64,000 nt of DNA from Flavobacterium glycines (lineage in GTDB: Bacteria > Bacteroidota > Bacteroidia > Flavobacteriales > Flavobacteriaceae), in contig NZ_FNEO01000001.1 in assembly GCF_900100165.1 (NCBI RefSeq), positions 930,001-994,000 of the forward strand. The letters are read 5' to 3'. Shown in pieces: positions 1 through 6,830 of this stretch (its first letter is position 1; every line of letters begins with the position of its first letter). The notes below the pieces were generated by a model. The model did no database searches, was not told the origin of the DNA, and worked only from the letters and a program-made list of their open reading frames with translations. Position numbers and translations under genes: made by a program.

Positions 1-183
1 AAGGATAATATCAGAGAGATTTTGTTGTCTAAAAATGCTAATCCGGAGGCAGTAAATGAGTTTATAGTTCTGACTGAAAACTGTGAGATTGCACGATATG
101 CGCCATCATCCAGTGCAAGTATTCAAAAAGATTATGAGAAAGCGGTAAGTATAATCTCTGATTTAGAAAAACAGCTTTCTTAA
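1..183 (+). CDS. batD: BatD-like protein, C-terminal fragment (partial)
   Basis: An open frame enters from the left edge and stops with TAA at 181-183, giving the last 60 residues of a protein that ends in a charged helix (DLEKQLS). I assign it to BatD mainly by position: BatE follows 22 nt later on the same strand, and BatD precedes BatE in the Bacteroidota aerotolerance operons. The visible tail is soluble and would be the cytoplasmic end of BatD. No catalytic motif is visible, so the name rests on synteny. Confidence 0.6.
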   Translation, partial: KDNIREILLSKNANPEAVNEFIVLTENCEIARYAPSSSASIQKDYEKAVSIISDLEKQLS

Positions 184-205
184 AGGTATTAGTGTTTAAA
201 AAAAT

Positions 206-949
206 ATGAAAAAGATTCTTTATATATTGTTATTAGTAAGTCAGGTTTTCTTTGCTCAGAATGATTTTGAAAAAGGGAATGAGTTCTATAAAAAGGGGAA
301 ATACGAGCAGGCAATTGAAGCCTATAATTCGGTTTTGAGTGCTAAGAAACAGTCAGCTGAATTGTATTTTAATCTGGGGAATTCCTATTATAAGTTAAGC
401 AAAGTTGCTCCTGCTATTTATAATTACGAAAAAGCATTAGTATTAAGTCCTAATGATAAAGAGATACAGAACAATTTAAGATTTGCTCAAAAACGTACTG
501 TTGACGAAATCAAAGTCGTACCTAAAGTAGGATTTGATAAAATCATCCGGGATTTTACAGCCATGTATCATTACAATACCTGGGCCTGGATTTCAGTTGT
601 TTTTTCAATCTTGTTTTTAGGGTGTTTTTTAGGGTATTATTTTTCTGCTTTGGCATTTAACAAAAGAGCATACTTTTTTGGAATGTTTGTAATGCTGCTG
701 CTGGTCGTGATAAGTGTTGCTTCGGCTGGTTTTGAAAAGAGTTATTTTAAAAATGAAAGACCGGCGATTGTTTTTTCCGAAATTACCGAAGTAAGAAGTG
801 AACCCCAAAAAATGGGAAACACTGTGGTAATTTTACACGAAGGAACCAAAGTTTTTGTAAAAGAGACAGTAGACAATTGGAAAAAAGTCCAATTGACTGA
901 CGGTACCGAAGGCTGGATTGATAGCAATGCTATTCAGGAAGTGAAATAA
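206..949 (+). CDS. batE: BatE-like TPR/SH3 protein, aerotolerance operon
   Basis: This 247-residue protein starts with a short signal peptide (about 1-17, ending FFAQ). TPR repeats follow at about 19-95 (ELYFNLGNSYYKL, AIYNYEKALVLSP), then two membrane segments (about 128-150 and 155-175) and a bacterial SH3 domain at about 187-245 with the typical ending EGWIDSNAIQEV. This architecture is that of BatE of the Bat (Bacteroides aerotolerance) operon, which encodes VWA and TPR envelope proteins linked to oxidative stress tolerance. It lies 22 nt after the BatD-like fragment, so the two are probably co-transcribed. A strong hairpin follows at 955-1002. Confidence 0.85.
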   Translation: MKKILYILLLVSQVFFAQNDFEKGNEFYKKGKYEQAIEAYNSVLSAKKQSAELYFNLGNSYYKLSKVAPAIYNYEKALVLSPNDKEIQNNLRFAQKRTVDEIKVVPKVGFDKIIRDFTAMYHYNTWAWISVVFSILFLGCFLGYYFSALAFNKRAYFFGMFVMLLLVVISVASAGFEKSYFKNERPAIVFSEITEVRSEPQKMGNTVVILHEGTKVFVKETVDNWKKVQLTDGTEGWIDSNAIQEVK

Positions 950-954
950 GATTA

Positions 955-1002
955 CAGATTTCAGACAGCAGAAGGCAGTTGCGTTCTGCTGTCTGAAATC
1001 TG
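955..1002. terminator. Perfect 19-bp inverted repeat between batE and cvpA
   Basis: Arms 955-973 and 984-1002 are perfectly complementary (left arm starts CAGATTTCAGACAGC) around a 10-nt loop. The repeat lies between the converging ends of batE (+) and cvpA (-), so it probably acts as a bidirectional terminator. There is no long T tract, so simple intrinsic termination is not certain. Confidence 0.65.
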
Positions 1003-1003
1003 C

Positions 1004-1507
1004 TTACTTTGCCTTCAAATTCCCATACCATTTTGTAATCGAAGGATACATAAATCCGGCTGTTTTTTGAATCGGATTGTAAAAGATAGAATTATCCAGC
1101 GTTTCTTTTTTGGCCAAAAAATGATTGTAGTTTATTTTTTCGAAAACAGAAAAGACAAGCCCAATAATCAATACCGTTTTTAGAACACGGAATAAACCTC
1201 CGCCAGCTTTATTAATCCATCCTAAAAAAGCAAAATCAGCCATACCGGTAAGGATTTTGGCTAAGAAATGAATTCCGATTACAATTCCAATGAAAGTAAT
1301 AATAAAGGCAATTACCTGAATAGTGTTAGGATTCCAATGTAAAAATCCTGAAAGAACATCTTTAGTAACAACCGAGAATTTAACGGCAAAATAGGCACCG
1401 ATTATTAGGGAAACAAATGAGGCCAATTCGATAAAAAGACCATTAGTAATTCCTTTGTATAATGCAAAACCCAATAAGGCACCTAAAATAATATCTAAAA
1501 AACCCAT
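1004..1507 (-). CDS. cvpA: CvpA family membrane protein
   Basis: The protein has 167 residues, with four hydrophobic segments at about 3-22, 26-46, 62-84 and 103-121. Its start, MGFLDIILGALLGFALYKG, is typical of the CvpA/colicin V production family. Members are small inner-membrane proteins; E. coli CvpA affects colicin V export and envelope robustness, and the biochemical role is unclear. It is transcribed away from the next gene, with its own TATCTTTG box at 1533-1540, and converges on batE. The family call is firm, the function is not. Confidence 0.8.
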   Translation of the reverse strand: MGFLDIILGALLGFALYKGITNGLFIELASFVSLIIGAYFAVKFSVVTKDVLSGFLHWNPNTIQVIAFIITFIGIVIGIHFLAKILTGMADFAFLGWINKAGGGLFRVLKTVLIIGLVFSVFEKINYNHFLAKKETLDNSIFYNPIQKTAGFMYPSITKWYGNLKAK

Positions 1508-1532
1508 AATTAAAAGAGAAAAAAATAAAGGG

Positions 1533-1540
1533 CAAAGATA
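1533..1540 (-). promoter_or_regulatory. -7 box for cvpA
   Basis: CAAAGATA on the + strand reads TATCTTTG on the minus strand, a match to the Bacteroidota TAnnTTTG box, 26 nt before the cvpA start. A clear TTG at -33 is not visible. Confidence 0.5.
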
Positions 1541-1555
1541 AAAGAATTATGTTGG

Positions 1556-1563
1556 TATCTTTG
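1556..1563 (+). promoter_or_regulatory. -7 box TATCTTTG upstream of the 1626 gene
   Basis: TATCTTTG is followed by GCG, facing away from the cvpA box only 16 bp away. It would give a leader of about 60 nt that contains the ACTCATA heptad array. Confidence 0.5.
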
Positions 1564-1588
1564 CGAAAATAATTTTATGTTTTTATGA

Positions 1589-1616
1589 ACTCATAACTCA
1601 TAATTCATAACTCATA
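1589..1616 (+). repeat. Heptad array ACTCATA x4
   Basis: Four tandem 7-bp units (third unit ATTCATA) lie just before the start codon at 1626. The same array occurs before pheS (2053-2080) and ileS (25565-25592). Confidence 0.9.
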
Positions 1617-1625
1617 ACTGAAAAA

Positions 1626-1982
1626 ATGTCAAGAGACACACAACTTAAAGAGCGCTGGGATAAGCTCGTTGATATACTTTCCAATCAATTTTCACAAGGC
1701 GAAGATTTAGATTTGGACGCCATCATTTTTCTAATTGGAGTTCAGGAACTGGGTCAGGTGCATCGTGAATACAAAAAAGACGAAAAACTAAACCTGATGC
1801 ACATTGCTATTTGTCGCTTGTTAGAGCCTTATGGTTTCTACGAATTCGATTTTTTTGATGAAGAGGGTTGGCCACATTATAGAGTAAAAGAACAATTACC
1901 CGCTTTAAAGGCAGGGGAACAATCCGTTTTAATGAAAGAAGCCATTGTGAATTATTTCATAGAAAAAGAACTTATTGATTGA
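1626..1982 (+). CDS. Conserved small protein of unknown function
   Basis: This is a 118-residue soluble acidic protein with no signal peptide or membrane segment. Visible features are a mostly helical first half and an aromatic patch (YGFYEFDFFDEEGWPHY) at about 76-92. From memory it is a conserved Flavobacteria protein found near pheS, but I know no function. It sits between two heptad arrays in the same direction as pheS, with a TATCTTTG box about 63 nt upstream. The ATG at 1626 follows a purine-rich stretch (CTGAAAAA). Confidence 0.7.
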   Translation: MSRDTQLKERWDKLVDILSNQFSQGEDLDLDAIIFLIGVQELGQVHREYKKDEKLNLMHIAICRLLEPYGFYEFDFFDEEGWPHYRVKEQLPALKAGEQSVLMKEAIVNYFIEKELID

Positions 1983-2004
1983 TGATTACAGAGTAACGAT
2001 TGTA

Positions 2005-2032
2005 GACCCGAGCGATAGCGAACTGGCGAAGC
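2005..2032. repeat. GC-rich islet, possible dispersed repeat
   Basis: A 28-bp GC-rich stretch (GACCCGAGCGATAGCGAACT and onward) lies in an otherwise AT-rich spacer before pheS. It has an internal near-palindrome (CGCTATCGCTCG type). From memory it resembles a motif scattered through Flavobacterium spacers. That cannot be confirmed here because only one copy is in the window. Confidence 0.4.
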
Positions 2033-2052
2033 ATTTTAGATTTGCTTTAAAA

Positions 2053-2080
2053 ACTCATAACTCATAACTCATAACTCACA
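2053..2080 (+). repeat. Heptad array ACTCATA x4 before pheS
   Basis: Three perfect ACTCATA units are followed by ACTCACA. The array ends 9 nt before the -7 box at 2090-2097. The same spacing is seen before ileS. Confidence 0.9.
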
Positions 2081-2089
2081 ACTTTTTTC

Positions 2090-2097
2090 TAAATTTG
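2090..2097 (+). promoter_or_regulatory. -7 box TAAATTTG for pheS
   Basis: A match to TAnnTTTG, followed by CAC, 16 nt before the pheS ATG. The -33 position falls inside the heptad array and no TTG is seen there. Confidence 0.6.
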
Positions 2098-2113
2098 CAC
2101 TCTCAATTATTGG

Positions 2114-3139
2114 ATGAAAATGATAGATAAGATTAAAGAATATATTGGTGAAGCACAGGCTTTTTCAACACAGGATACTGCCGAATTAGAAACCTTTAGA
2201 ATTAAATTTTTAGGAAGTAAAGGAATTCTAAAAGAGTTTTTTGCTGAATTTAAAAATGTGCCTAATGAGCAAAAGAAAGAATTTGGTCAGGTAATCAATT
2301 TGTTAAAGACTTCTGCCGAAGAAAAAGTAAAATCTATCCAGGAAGCTTTAGAAAGTAAGGAAGAATCTAAAGGTCTTTATGGCGATTTGACCCGTACTGC
2401 CGAACCGGTAAGCATTGGTTCACGTCACCCGATTTCGATTGTGAAAAACCAAATTATCGATATCTTTTCAACCATCGGATTCAATGTTTCCGAAGGTCCG
2501 GAAATTGAAGACGACTGGCATAACTTTACTGCGTTGAATCTGCCAGAATACCATCCGGCGCGTGATATGCAGGATACTTTTTTCATTCAGACTAATCCTG
2601 ATATTTTATTGCGTACCCATACTTCATCCGTTCAGGTGCGTTATATGGAAAATAATAAACCGCCTATCCGAACTATTTCTCCGGGACGTGTTTTCCGTAA
2701 CGAAGCCGTTTCGTCACGTTCACACTGTATTTTCCATCAGGTGGAAGGTTTGTATGTTGATAAAGAGGTTTCTTTTGCCGATTTGAAGCAAACACTTTTG
2801 TATTTCACCAAAGAGATGTTCGGGAAATCTAAAATCCGTTTGCGTCCTTCTTATTTTCCATTTACGGAACCAAGTGCCGAAATTGATATTTATTGGGGAC
2901 TGAAAACCGAAACCGATTACAGAATTACCAAAGGAACAGGTTGGTTAGAAATTGGAGGTTGCGGAATGGTAGATCCAAATGTTTTGAAAAACTGTGGCAT
3001 CAACCCTGACGAATATAACGGATTTGCTTTTGGAATGGGAGTAGAGCGTATTGCGATGCTGTTGTACCAAATAGGCGATATCCGTATGTTTTATGAAAAT
3101 GATGTTCGTTTCTTAGAGCAATTCAAATCAATAATATAA
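2114..3139 (+). CDS. pheS: Phenylalanine--tRNA ligase alpha subunit
   Basis: A 341-residue class II aminoacyl-tRNA synthetase subunit that charges tRNA-Phe as an alpha2beta2 enzyme with PheT. It has an N-terminal coiled-coil arm at about 1-85 and the catalytic domain from about 100. Motif 2 is GRVFRNEAVSSRSH (about 193-206) and motif 3 is GFAFGMGVERIAML near 302. Length is normal for the family. An alternative ATG two codons in (MIDKIKEY) may be the real start. pheT is not adjacent, as is common in Bacteroidota. The gene has its own -7 box and a heptad array upstream, and a 20-bp inverted repeat downstream. Confidence 0.97.
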   Translation: MKMIDKIKEYIGEAQAFSTQDTAELETFRIKFLGSKGILKEFFAEFKNVPNEQKKEFGQVINLLKTSAEEKVKSIQEALESKEESKGLYGDLTRTAEPVSIGSRHPISIVKNQIIDIFSTIGFNVSEGPEIEDDWHNFTALNLPEYHPARDMQDTFFIQTNPDILLRTHTSSVQVRYMENNKPPIRTISPGRVFRNEAVSSRSHCIFHQVEGLYVDKEVSFADLKQTLLYFTKEMFGKSKIRLRPSYFPFTEPSAEIDIYWGLKTETDYRITKGTGWLEIGGCGMVDPNVLKNCGINPDEYNGFAFGMGVERIAMLLYQIGDIRMFYENDVRFLEQFKSII

Positions 3140-3148
3140 TTTAAGTCG

Positions 3149-3199
3149 AAAGTCAAAAGTCAAAAGTCTCAAAGTTTGGGACTTTTGACTTTTGACTTT
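3149..3199 (+). terminator. 20-bp perfect inverted repeat after pheS
   Basis: Arms 3149-3168 and 3180-3199 pair perfectly around an 11-nt loop. Each arm is a doubled word (AGTCAAA AGTCAAA AGT). A further partial copy (ACTTTTGAC) follows at about 3203-3211. It lies 10 nt after the pheS stop and could terminate or stabilise the transcript. Confidence 0.6.
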
Positions 3200-3215
3200 A
3201 TAACTTTTGACTACG

Positions 3216-3623
3216 ATGAAAAAAGACATAACAATCCCCGAAGTAGAAAACGTATTTATTGCCGCCGTTCAGGAATGGAGCGACGATTTTATGGAGAAAG
3301 TATGGTATGCTTATTTAGTCAACGACAGTGATTTTAACATCGAAAGTGTGATGGTGGTTTCTAAAGCTTTTGGAACTATCGATGGCGAAATGAAGAAAAC
3401 TTCTATTTTACGTCATGCTTTTGTGGAAGTTCCAGCTGTTTCGGTAATAAAAATAGAAATGGTAGAGAAAAGTCTTCTGGCTTTGAATAACGAATTCATG
3501 CTGACTTATTTCATCGGAAATACTTTATACGACAAGAAATTTATTTTTAAAGCCAATTCCATTAACGAAAACAACACCGAAGAAGTGCCTATTCTTTTTG
3601 TAGATGGGGTAATTGTGAGGTAA
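3216..3623 (+). CDS. Conserved hypothetical protein downstream of pheS
   Basis: A 135-residue soluble protein beginning MKKDITIPEVENVFIAAVQ. I chose the ATG at 3216; a TTG at 3207 would add three residues but lies inside the inverted repeat region. It has an alternating beta pattern and no signal peptide, membrane segment or known catalytic motif. From memory it is a conserved Flavobacteria protein encoded beside pheS, with no known function. It is separated from pheS by the hairpin, so it may be expressed by read-through. Confidence 0.65.
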   Translation: MKKDITIPEVENVFIAAVQEWSDDFMEKVWYAYLVNDSDFNIESVMVVSKAFGTIDGEMKKTSILRHAFVEVPAVSVIKIEMVEKSLLALNNEFMLTYFIGNTLYDKKFIFKANSINENNTEEVPILFVDGVIVR

Positions 3624-3661
3624 GAATAATTTTAAAAGGTTGAGAGGTGTTAGTTAATTCT

Positions 3662-4159
3662 TTAGAATTGTTCGCCAAGTAATCTAAACATTTCAATAGT
3701 TTTAACGCAATTAATATTAAAGGGAGTTGCTGCATCAGGAAGCTTAACTCTTTTTGGGGTTTTCAAATCACTTGTTTCGTGAGTAACAATTTGATTTCCA
3801 TTTAATATTGAAAATGCTATAAGCCAAGCGTCAGCTTCATCAGCATTTAAAAACTCATTTAATGCTGTCCTATTATAATGATTCGACTTAGAATTGGCCC
3901 AATTGGATACCTGTATATATTGGTTAATAACAATACTCGTGTCTTTAAAAAAATCTTTTGGTAGGTTTTCTTCACACCAAGTGGTTAATTCATCTTTATT
4001 TTGGGATATTTCTTTATGTACTTTATCAATTGAAATGATAATACCTTTTTCTGCTAATTCTTTTACTTTTAGCCAAAAGCTTGGTACAACATCAAAAGGG
4101 TAGCTAACCCTATGGGCTTCGATAAAAAAATTACTATCTAATACAAAAGGTGTATTCAT
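3662..4159 (-). CDS. DUF4411 PIN-like protein, probable toxin of a TA-like pair
   Basis: A 165-residue protein opening FVLDSNFFIEAHR, the first acidic block of a PIN-like nuclease fold. A second acidic block is near 105-115 (LNADEADAWLIAFS) and a third at about 127-133 (THETSDL). This matches DUF4411, a PIN-like family usually paired with an ImmA/IrrE protein. PIN toxins are metal-dependent RNases. The partner gene lies 4 nt upstream on the same strand, so the two form an operon. Toxicity is inferred from context. Confidence 0.75.
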   Translation of the reverse strand: MNTPFVLDSNFFIEAHRVSYPFDVVPSFWLKVKELAEKGIIISIDKVHKEISQNKDELTTWCEENLPKDFFKDTSIVINQYIQVSNWANSKSNHYNRTALNEFLNADEADAWLIAFSILNGNQIVTHETSDLKTPKRVKLPDAATPFNINCVKTIEMFRLLGEQF

Positions 4160-4163
4160 CTGA

Positions 4164-5294
4164 TTAATGAAGATGTTGTGTTACAAATGTTTGAAAAGTT
4201 TCTCCTCTTAATCCAGTAATTTTATAAGCGTCACGGTACAAAAGTTTATTTTGCTTAACTGCTTGATTGACATAAGATGCAAAGCTAACGCTAATTCGTT
4301 TTCTGGCTGTCGCATAAAAATCGCCTCCTCCACCTTGATTGTCTTTCTTGTTTTGAATTCCCTGCATATATGCGTTGTAAAATTGGAAGAATTCTGCTTT
4401 TGTGATTAATCCCAGATCCAAGGCTCTTCTTGCAATAACAATCGGACTCACTTTAAAATATCTTTTCGCATAATCAATGCTCGGTTTTTCATTCCAAATT
4501 CTCATAAAAGATTTCATGGGAACTAAGAATTCCGCTGCAACTTGATCACATAATTTTTCAATTGGATCATTTGCTGGTTGTAGATTTTGATTGTCAAACC
4601 CGGCACTTTCTCCTATCCATATATGAGCTAATTCATGAATGATCGTGAATAATTGAGCCGCTTTTGCATCAGCTGCATTGATAAACATAAAAGGAGCCAT
4701 TTCATTTACGATTACAAAACCTCGACATTCTTTTACGGGAATAGGTCTATGTGTGTTGTTTTCAACAACTCCATTAAAATTTATTATAACCCCAATTTCT
4801 TCAATCTTATGTGTGATAAAACTCAAAGTATCTTCAAAAGTTTGAAATTCATTTGCCCATTCCTTATGCAAGCCTAAAGTTTTTCTAATATCCGTTACTA
4901 TTGTTTCAAATGCAGTGTTGTTGTTGAATTTACCTACAAAAGAAAGAGGCTCTTCTTCATTTTCTATTAAATAGTCTGTAAGCCAATCTTGACGGCGTTG
5001 TAATATAAGGATAGTATCATATACATTTAAACTCACTTTAGTTGTTTGATTGCTTTCTGTCCTAAAAAATGGGAATGGAATATTCTCTTGAGGCGGTTCA
5101 GAGAGGAATAAATATCCAAAAGGAATATGAACTCGATTTGCAAACTCTTCTAATTGTTTAACTGTTGGATTTTTAATATTCTCAATCCATTTTTGAACAT
5201 TAGGAAATTTCAATAAAAAATCATGCAATTCAAATCCAGCTCGAGCAATTGCCCAAGTAAGCATAGTAGGATTGATATTGACTTCTGTTCTCAT
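4164..5294 (-). CDS. ImmA/IrrE family metallo-endopeptidase with degenerate HTH N-terminus
   Basis: A 376-residue protein. The zinc peptidase signature HELAH is at 220-224, within TIIHELAHIWIGES, and a downstream acidic helix (EKLCDQVAAEFLVP) supplies the third-ligand region. The first ~80 residues are helical and resemble a relic of an XRE-type domain. ImmA/IrrE proteases cleave cognate repressors, and members of this size commonly sit beside DUF4411 proteins in a TA-like arrangement. It ends 4 nt before the PIN-like gene. No separate antitoxin or repressor ORF is present, so this protein probably fills that role. Confidence 0.8.
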   Translation of the reverse strand: MRTEVNINPTMLTWAIARAGFELHDFLLKFPNVQKWIENIKNPTVKQLEEFANRVHIPFGYLFLSEPPQENIPFPFFRTESNQTTKVSLNVYDTILILQRRQDWLTDYLIENEEEPLSFVGKFNNNTAFETIVTDIRKTLGLHKEWANEFQTFEDTLSFITHKIEEIGVIINFNGVVENNTHRPIPVKECRGFVIVNEMAPFMFINAADAKAAQLFTIIHELAHIWIGESAGFDNQNLQPANDPIEKLCDQVAAEFLVPMKSFMRIWNEKPSIDYAKRYFKVSPIVIARRALDLGLITKAEFFQFYNAYMQGIQNKKDNQGGGGDFYATARKRISVSFASYVNQAVKQNKLLYRDAYKITGLRGETFQTFVTQHLH

Positions 5295-5408
5295 TTGTGC
5301 AAACTTAATTAATTAAAGATATAAATTAAATTTTACTTTTAAAATTTAACTTTAGAAAGAACTTTCTTGTATTTTTCGAAAATCCTTTCGCGTTCGAAAT
5401 ATTATTTT

Positions 5409-5472
5409 CAAGCAGATTCTACAGATTTTTTTTAAAGGTTATCGGCTTAAATCTGCAAAATCTGCGTGCTTG
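5409..5472. repeat. Imperfect inverted repeat of CAGATT/AATCTGC words
   Basis: The left arm 5409-5428 (CAAGCAGATTCTACAGATTT) pairs imperfectly with 5449-5472. Each arm is a doubled word. It lies in the 269-bp spacer between gpsA and the ImmA/IrrE gene, both on the minus strand. Confidence 0.6.
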
Positions 5473-5502
5473 TTTAAAAATATCCAAATACATTTATAAA
5501 AA

Positions 5503-5541
5503 AACCGCAAATTCCAGAAATTTAATCTGCGAATCTGCGGT
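5503..5541 (-). terminator. Imperfect hairpin downstream of gpsA
   Basis: Arms 5503-5520 and 5523-5541 (ACCGCAAATTCCAGAAATT against AATCTGCGAATCTGCGGT) pair with few mismatches. The hairpin lies 23 nt past the gpsA stop. On the minus strand it is followed by TTTTTTTATAAATG, so it is a plausible gpsA terminator. Confidence 0.6.
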
Positions 5542-5563
5542 AATTTTATAAAAGTGAATTTTT

Positions 5564-6559
5564 CTAATCCAGTTTTTCAGTCAGTTTTTTAAATACGGTT
5601 CTGGCATTTTTGCCTTGGTACAAAACTTCGTGAACGGCATCTATAATAGGCGTTTTTGCACCATAACCCTGATTGAGTTTGTAAGCGCTTTTTGCCGCAT
5701 AATAACCTTCGGCAACCATGCTCATTTCCATCATGGCGCTTTTTACGGTGTAACCTTTTCCAATCATGTTTCCGAACATTCTGTTTCTTGAAAACACCGA
5801 ATAACCCGTTACCAATAAATCGCCCAGATAAGCCGAATCGTTGATGTTGCGTTTCATCTTGTGTACTTTTCGGATGAATTTCTTCATTTCGCGAATAGCA
5901 TTACTCATCAACACCGATTGGAAATTATCACCATAACCTAAGCCATGAGCAATTCCGGCTGCAATAGCGTAAATGTTTTTCAGCATCGCAGCATATTCGG
6001 TACCAATAATGTCATCCGTGATTTTAGTTTTGATGTAATTTCCAGCCAGGTTTTTGGCTACAACTTTTGCTTTTTCTGCATCACCACAGGCAATTGTTAG
6101 GTAAGACAGGCGTTCCATAGCCACTTCTTCAGCATGGCAGGGACCAGTTATTACTCCAATATTGTAATAGGGAATGTCGTATTGAAAATGAAAATGTTCG
6201 CCCACAATTAAACTCGTTTCCGGAACGATACCTTTTATGGCGGAGAAGATGATTTTATCTTTTAGCGAAACCGTCAGTTTTTGTAATTCGGCGTCTAAAA
6301 AGGCAGAAGGAATAGCAAAAATAACGTAGTCGGCATAGGCAACGGCTTCGTTAATATCATTGGTGAGTATTAGTTTTTTAGTGTCAAATTCTACAGAGCT
6401 AATGTAGTTTGGATTGTGTTTGTGGTTTTTAATATGCTCAATTGCCGATTCATTGCGCATATACCAGGAAACTTCAGAAAGATTGACACAGAGCATTTTT
6501 GTGATGGCTGTTGCCCAGCTTCCACCACCAATCACTGCAAACTTTATATTTTGACTCAT
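5564..6559 (-). CDS. gpsA: Glycerol-3-phosphate dehydrogenase [NAD(P)+]
   Basis: A 331-residue cytoplasmic enzyme that reduces dihydroxyacetone phosphate to sn-glycerol-3-phosphate for phospholipid synthesis. The N-terminal Rossmann motif is GGGSWATA (11-18). The substrate region includes TGPCHAEEVA, and the catalytic helix MLKNIYAIAAGIAHGLGYGDN begins near 212. Length and motif order are normal. It is a single gene with a minus-strand promoter (6577-6608) and a downstream hairpin. Confidence 0.96.
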   Translation of the reverse strand: MSQNIKFAVIGGGSWATAITKMLCVNLSEVSWYMRNESAIEHIKNHKHNPNYISSVEFDTKKLILTNDINEAVAYADYVIFAIPSAFLDAELQKLTVSLKDKIIFSAIKGIVPETSLIVGEHFHFQYDIPYYNIGVITGPCHAEEVAMERLSYLTIACGDAEKAKVVAKNLAGNYIKTKITDDIIGTEYAAMLKNIYAIAAGIAHGLGYGDNFQSVLMSNAIREMKKFIRKVHKMKRNINDSAYLGDLLVTGYSVFSRNRMFGNMIGKGYTVKSAMMEMSMVAEGYYAAKSAYKLNQGYGAKTPIIDAVHEVLYQGKNARTVFKKLTEKLD

Positions 6560-6576
6560 TTTTTTTAAAATTTAAT

Positions 6577-6608
6577 CAAAAGTACTTAAAAATCCAGTAA
6601 TGAAACAA
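6577..6608 (-). promoter_or_regulatory. Promoter of gpsA
   Basis: On the minus strand, TTG (6606-6608) and TACTTTTG (6577-6584) are separated by 21 nt, matching the Bacteroidota -33/-7 pattern. The -7 box is 17 nt before the gpsA start. Confidence 0.6.
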
Positions 6609-6769
6609 GGCTAATTGATTTAGTCGAAAATTGCGTAAAAATATTTTATTTTTTTTAATAGAGTTACACAATAAAAAGTATGTTTTTTGAGTTGTAACTT
6701 TTTGTTTATTAGAAATTTGTGTTTTTTTAATATTGTTAGAGTTAGTTAATTTAGTTTTGGTTTTATTAA

Positions 6770-6804
6770 AAAAGGCGTCTCAGAAAAAATTCAAGACGCC
6801 TTTT
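6770..6804 (-). terminator. Intrinsic terminator of the alcohol dehydrogenase gene
   Basis: The stem AAAAGGCGTC (6770-6779) pairs with GACGCCTTTT (6795-6804). On the minus strand the hairpin is followed by a T run, 27 nt past the stop of the 6831-7988 gene. The rest of the 6560-6830 spacer holds only AT-rich sequence and a weak hairpin near 6664-6700. Confidence 0.85.
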
Positions 6805-6830
6805 GTATGTCATATGGTATGAAAGGTATT

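Noticed and set aside
2001..2100. T-box or other tRNA-sensing leader before pheS
   Set aside because: No T-box core sequence or specifier stem is visible, the leader after the -7 box is only about 10 nt, and the heptads lie upstream of it.
3662..5294. Prophage remnant around the ImmA/IrrE gene
   Set aside because: No integrase, structural or lysis gene is present; neighbours are chromosomal housekeeping genes, so a two-gene TA-like module fits better.
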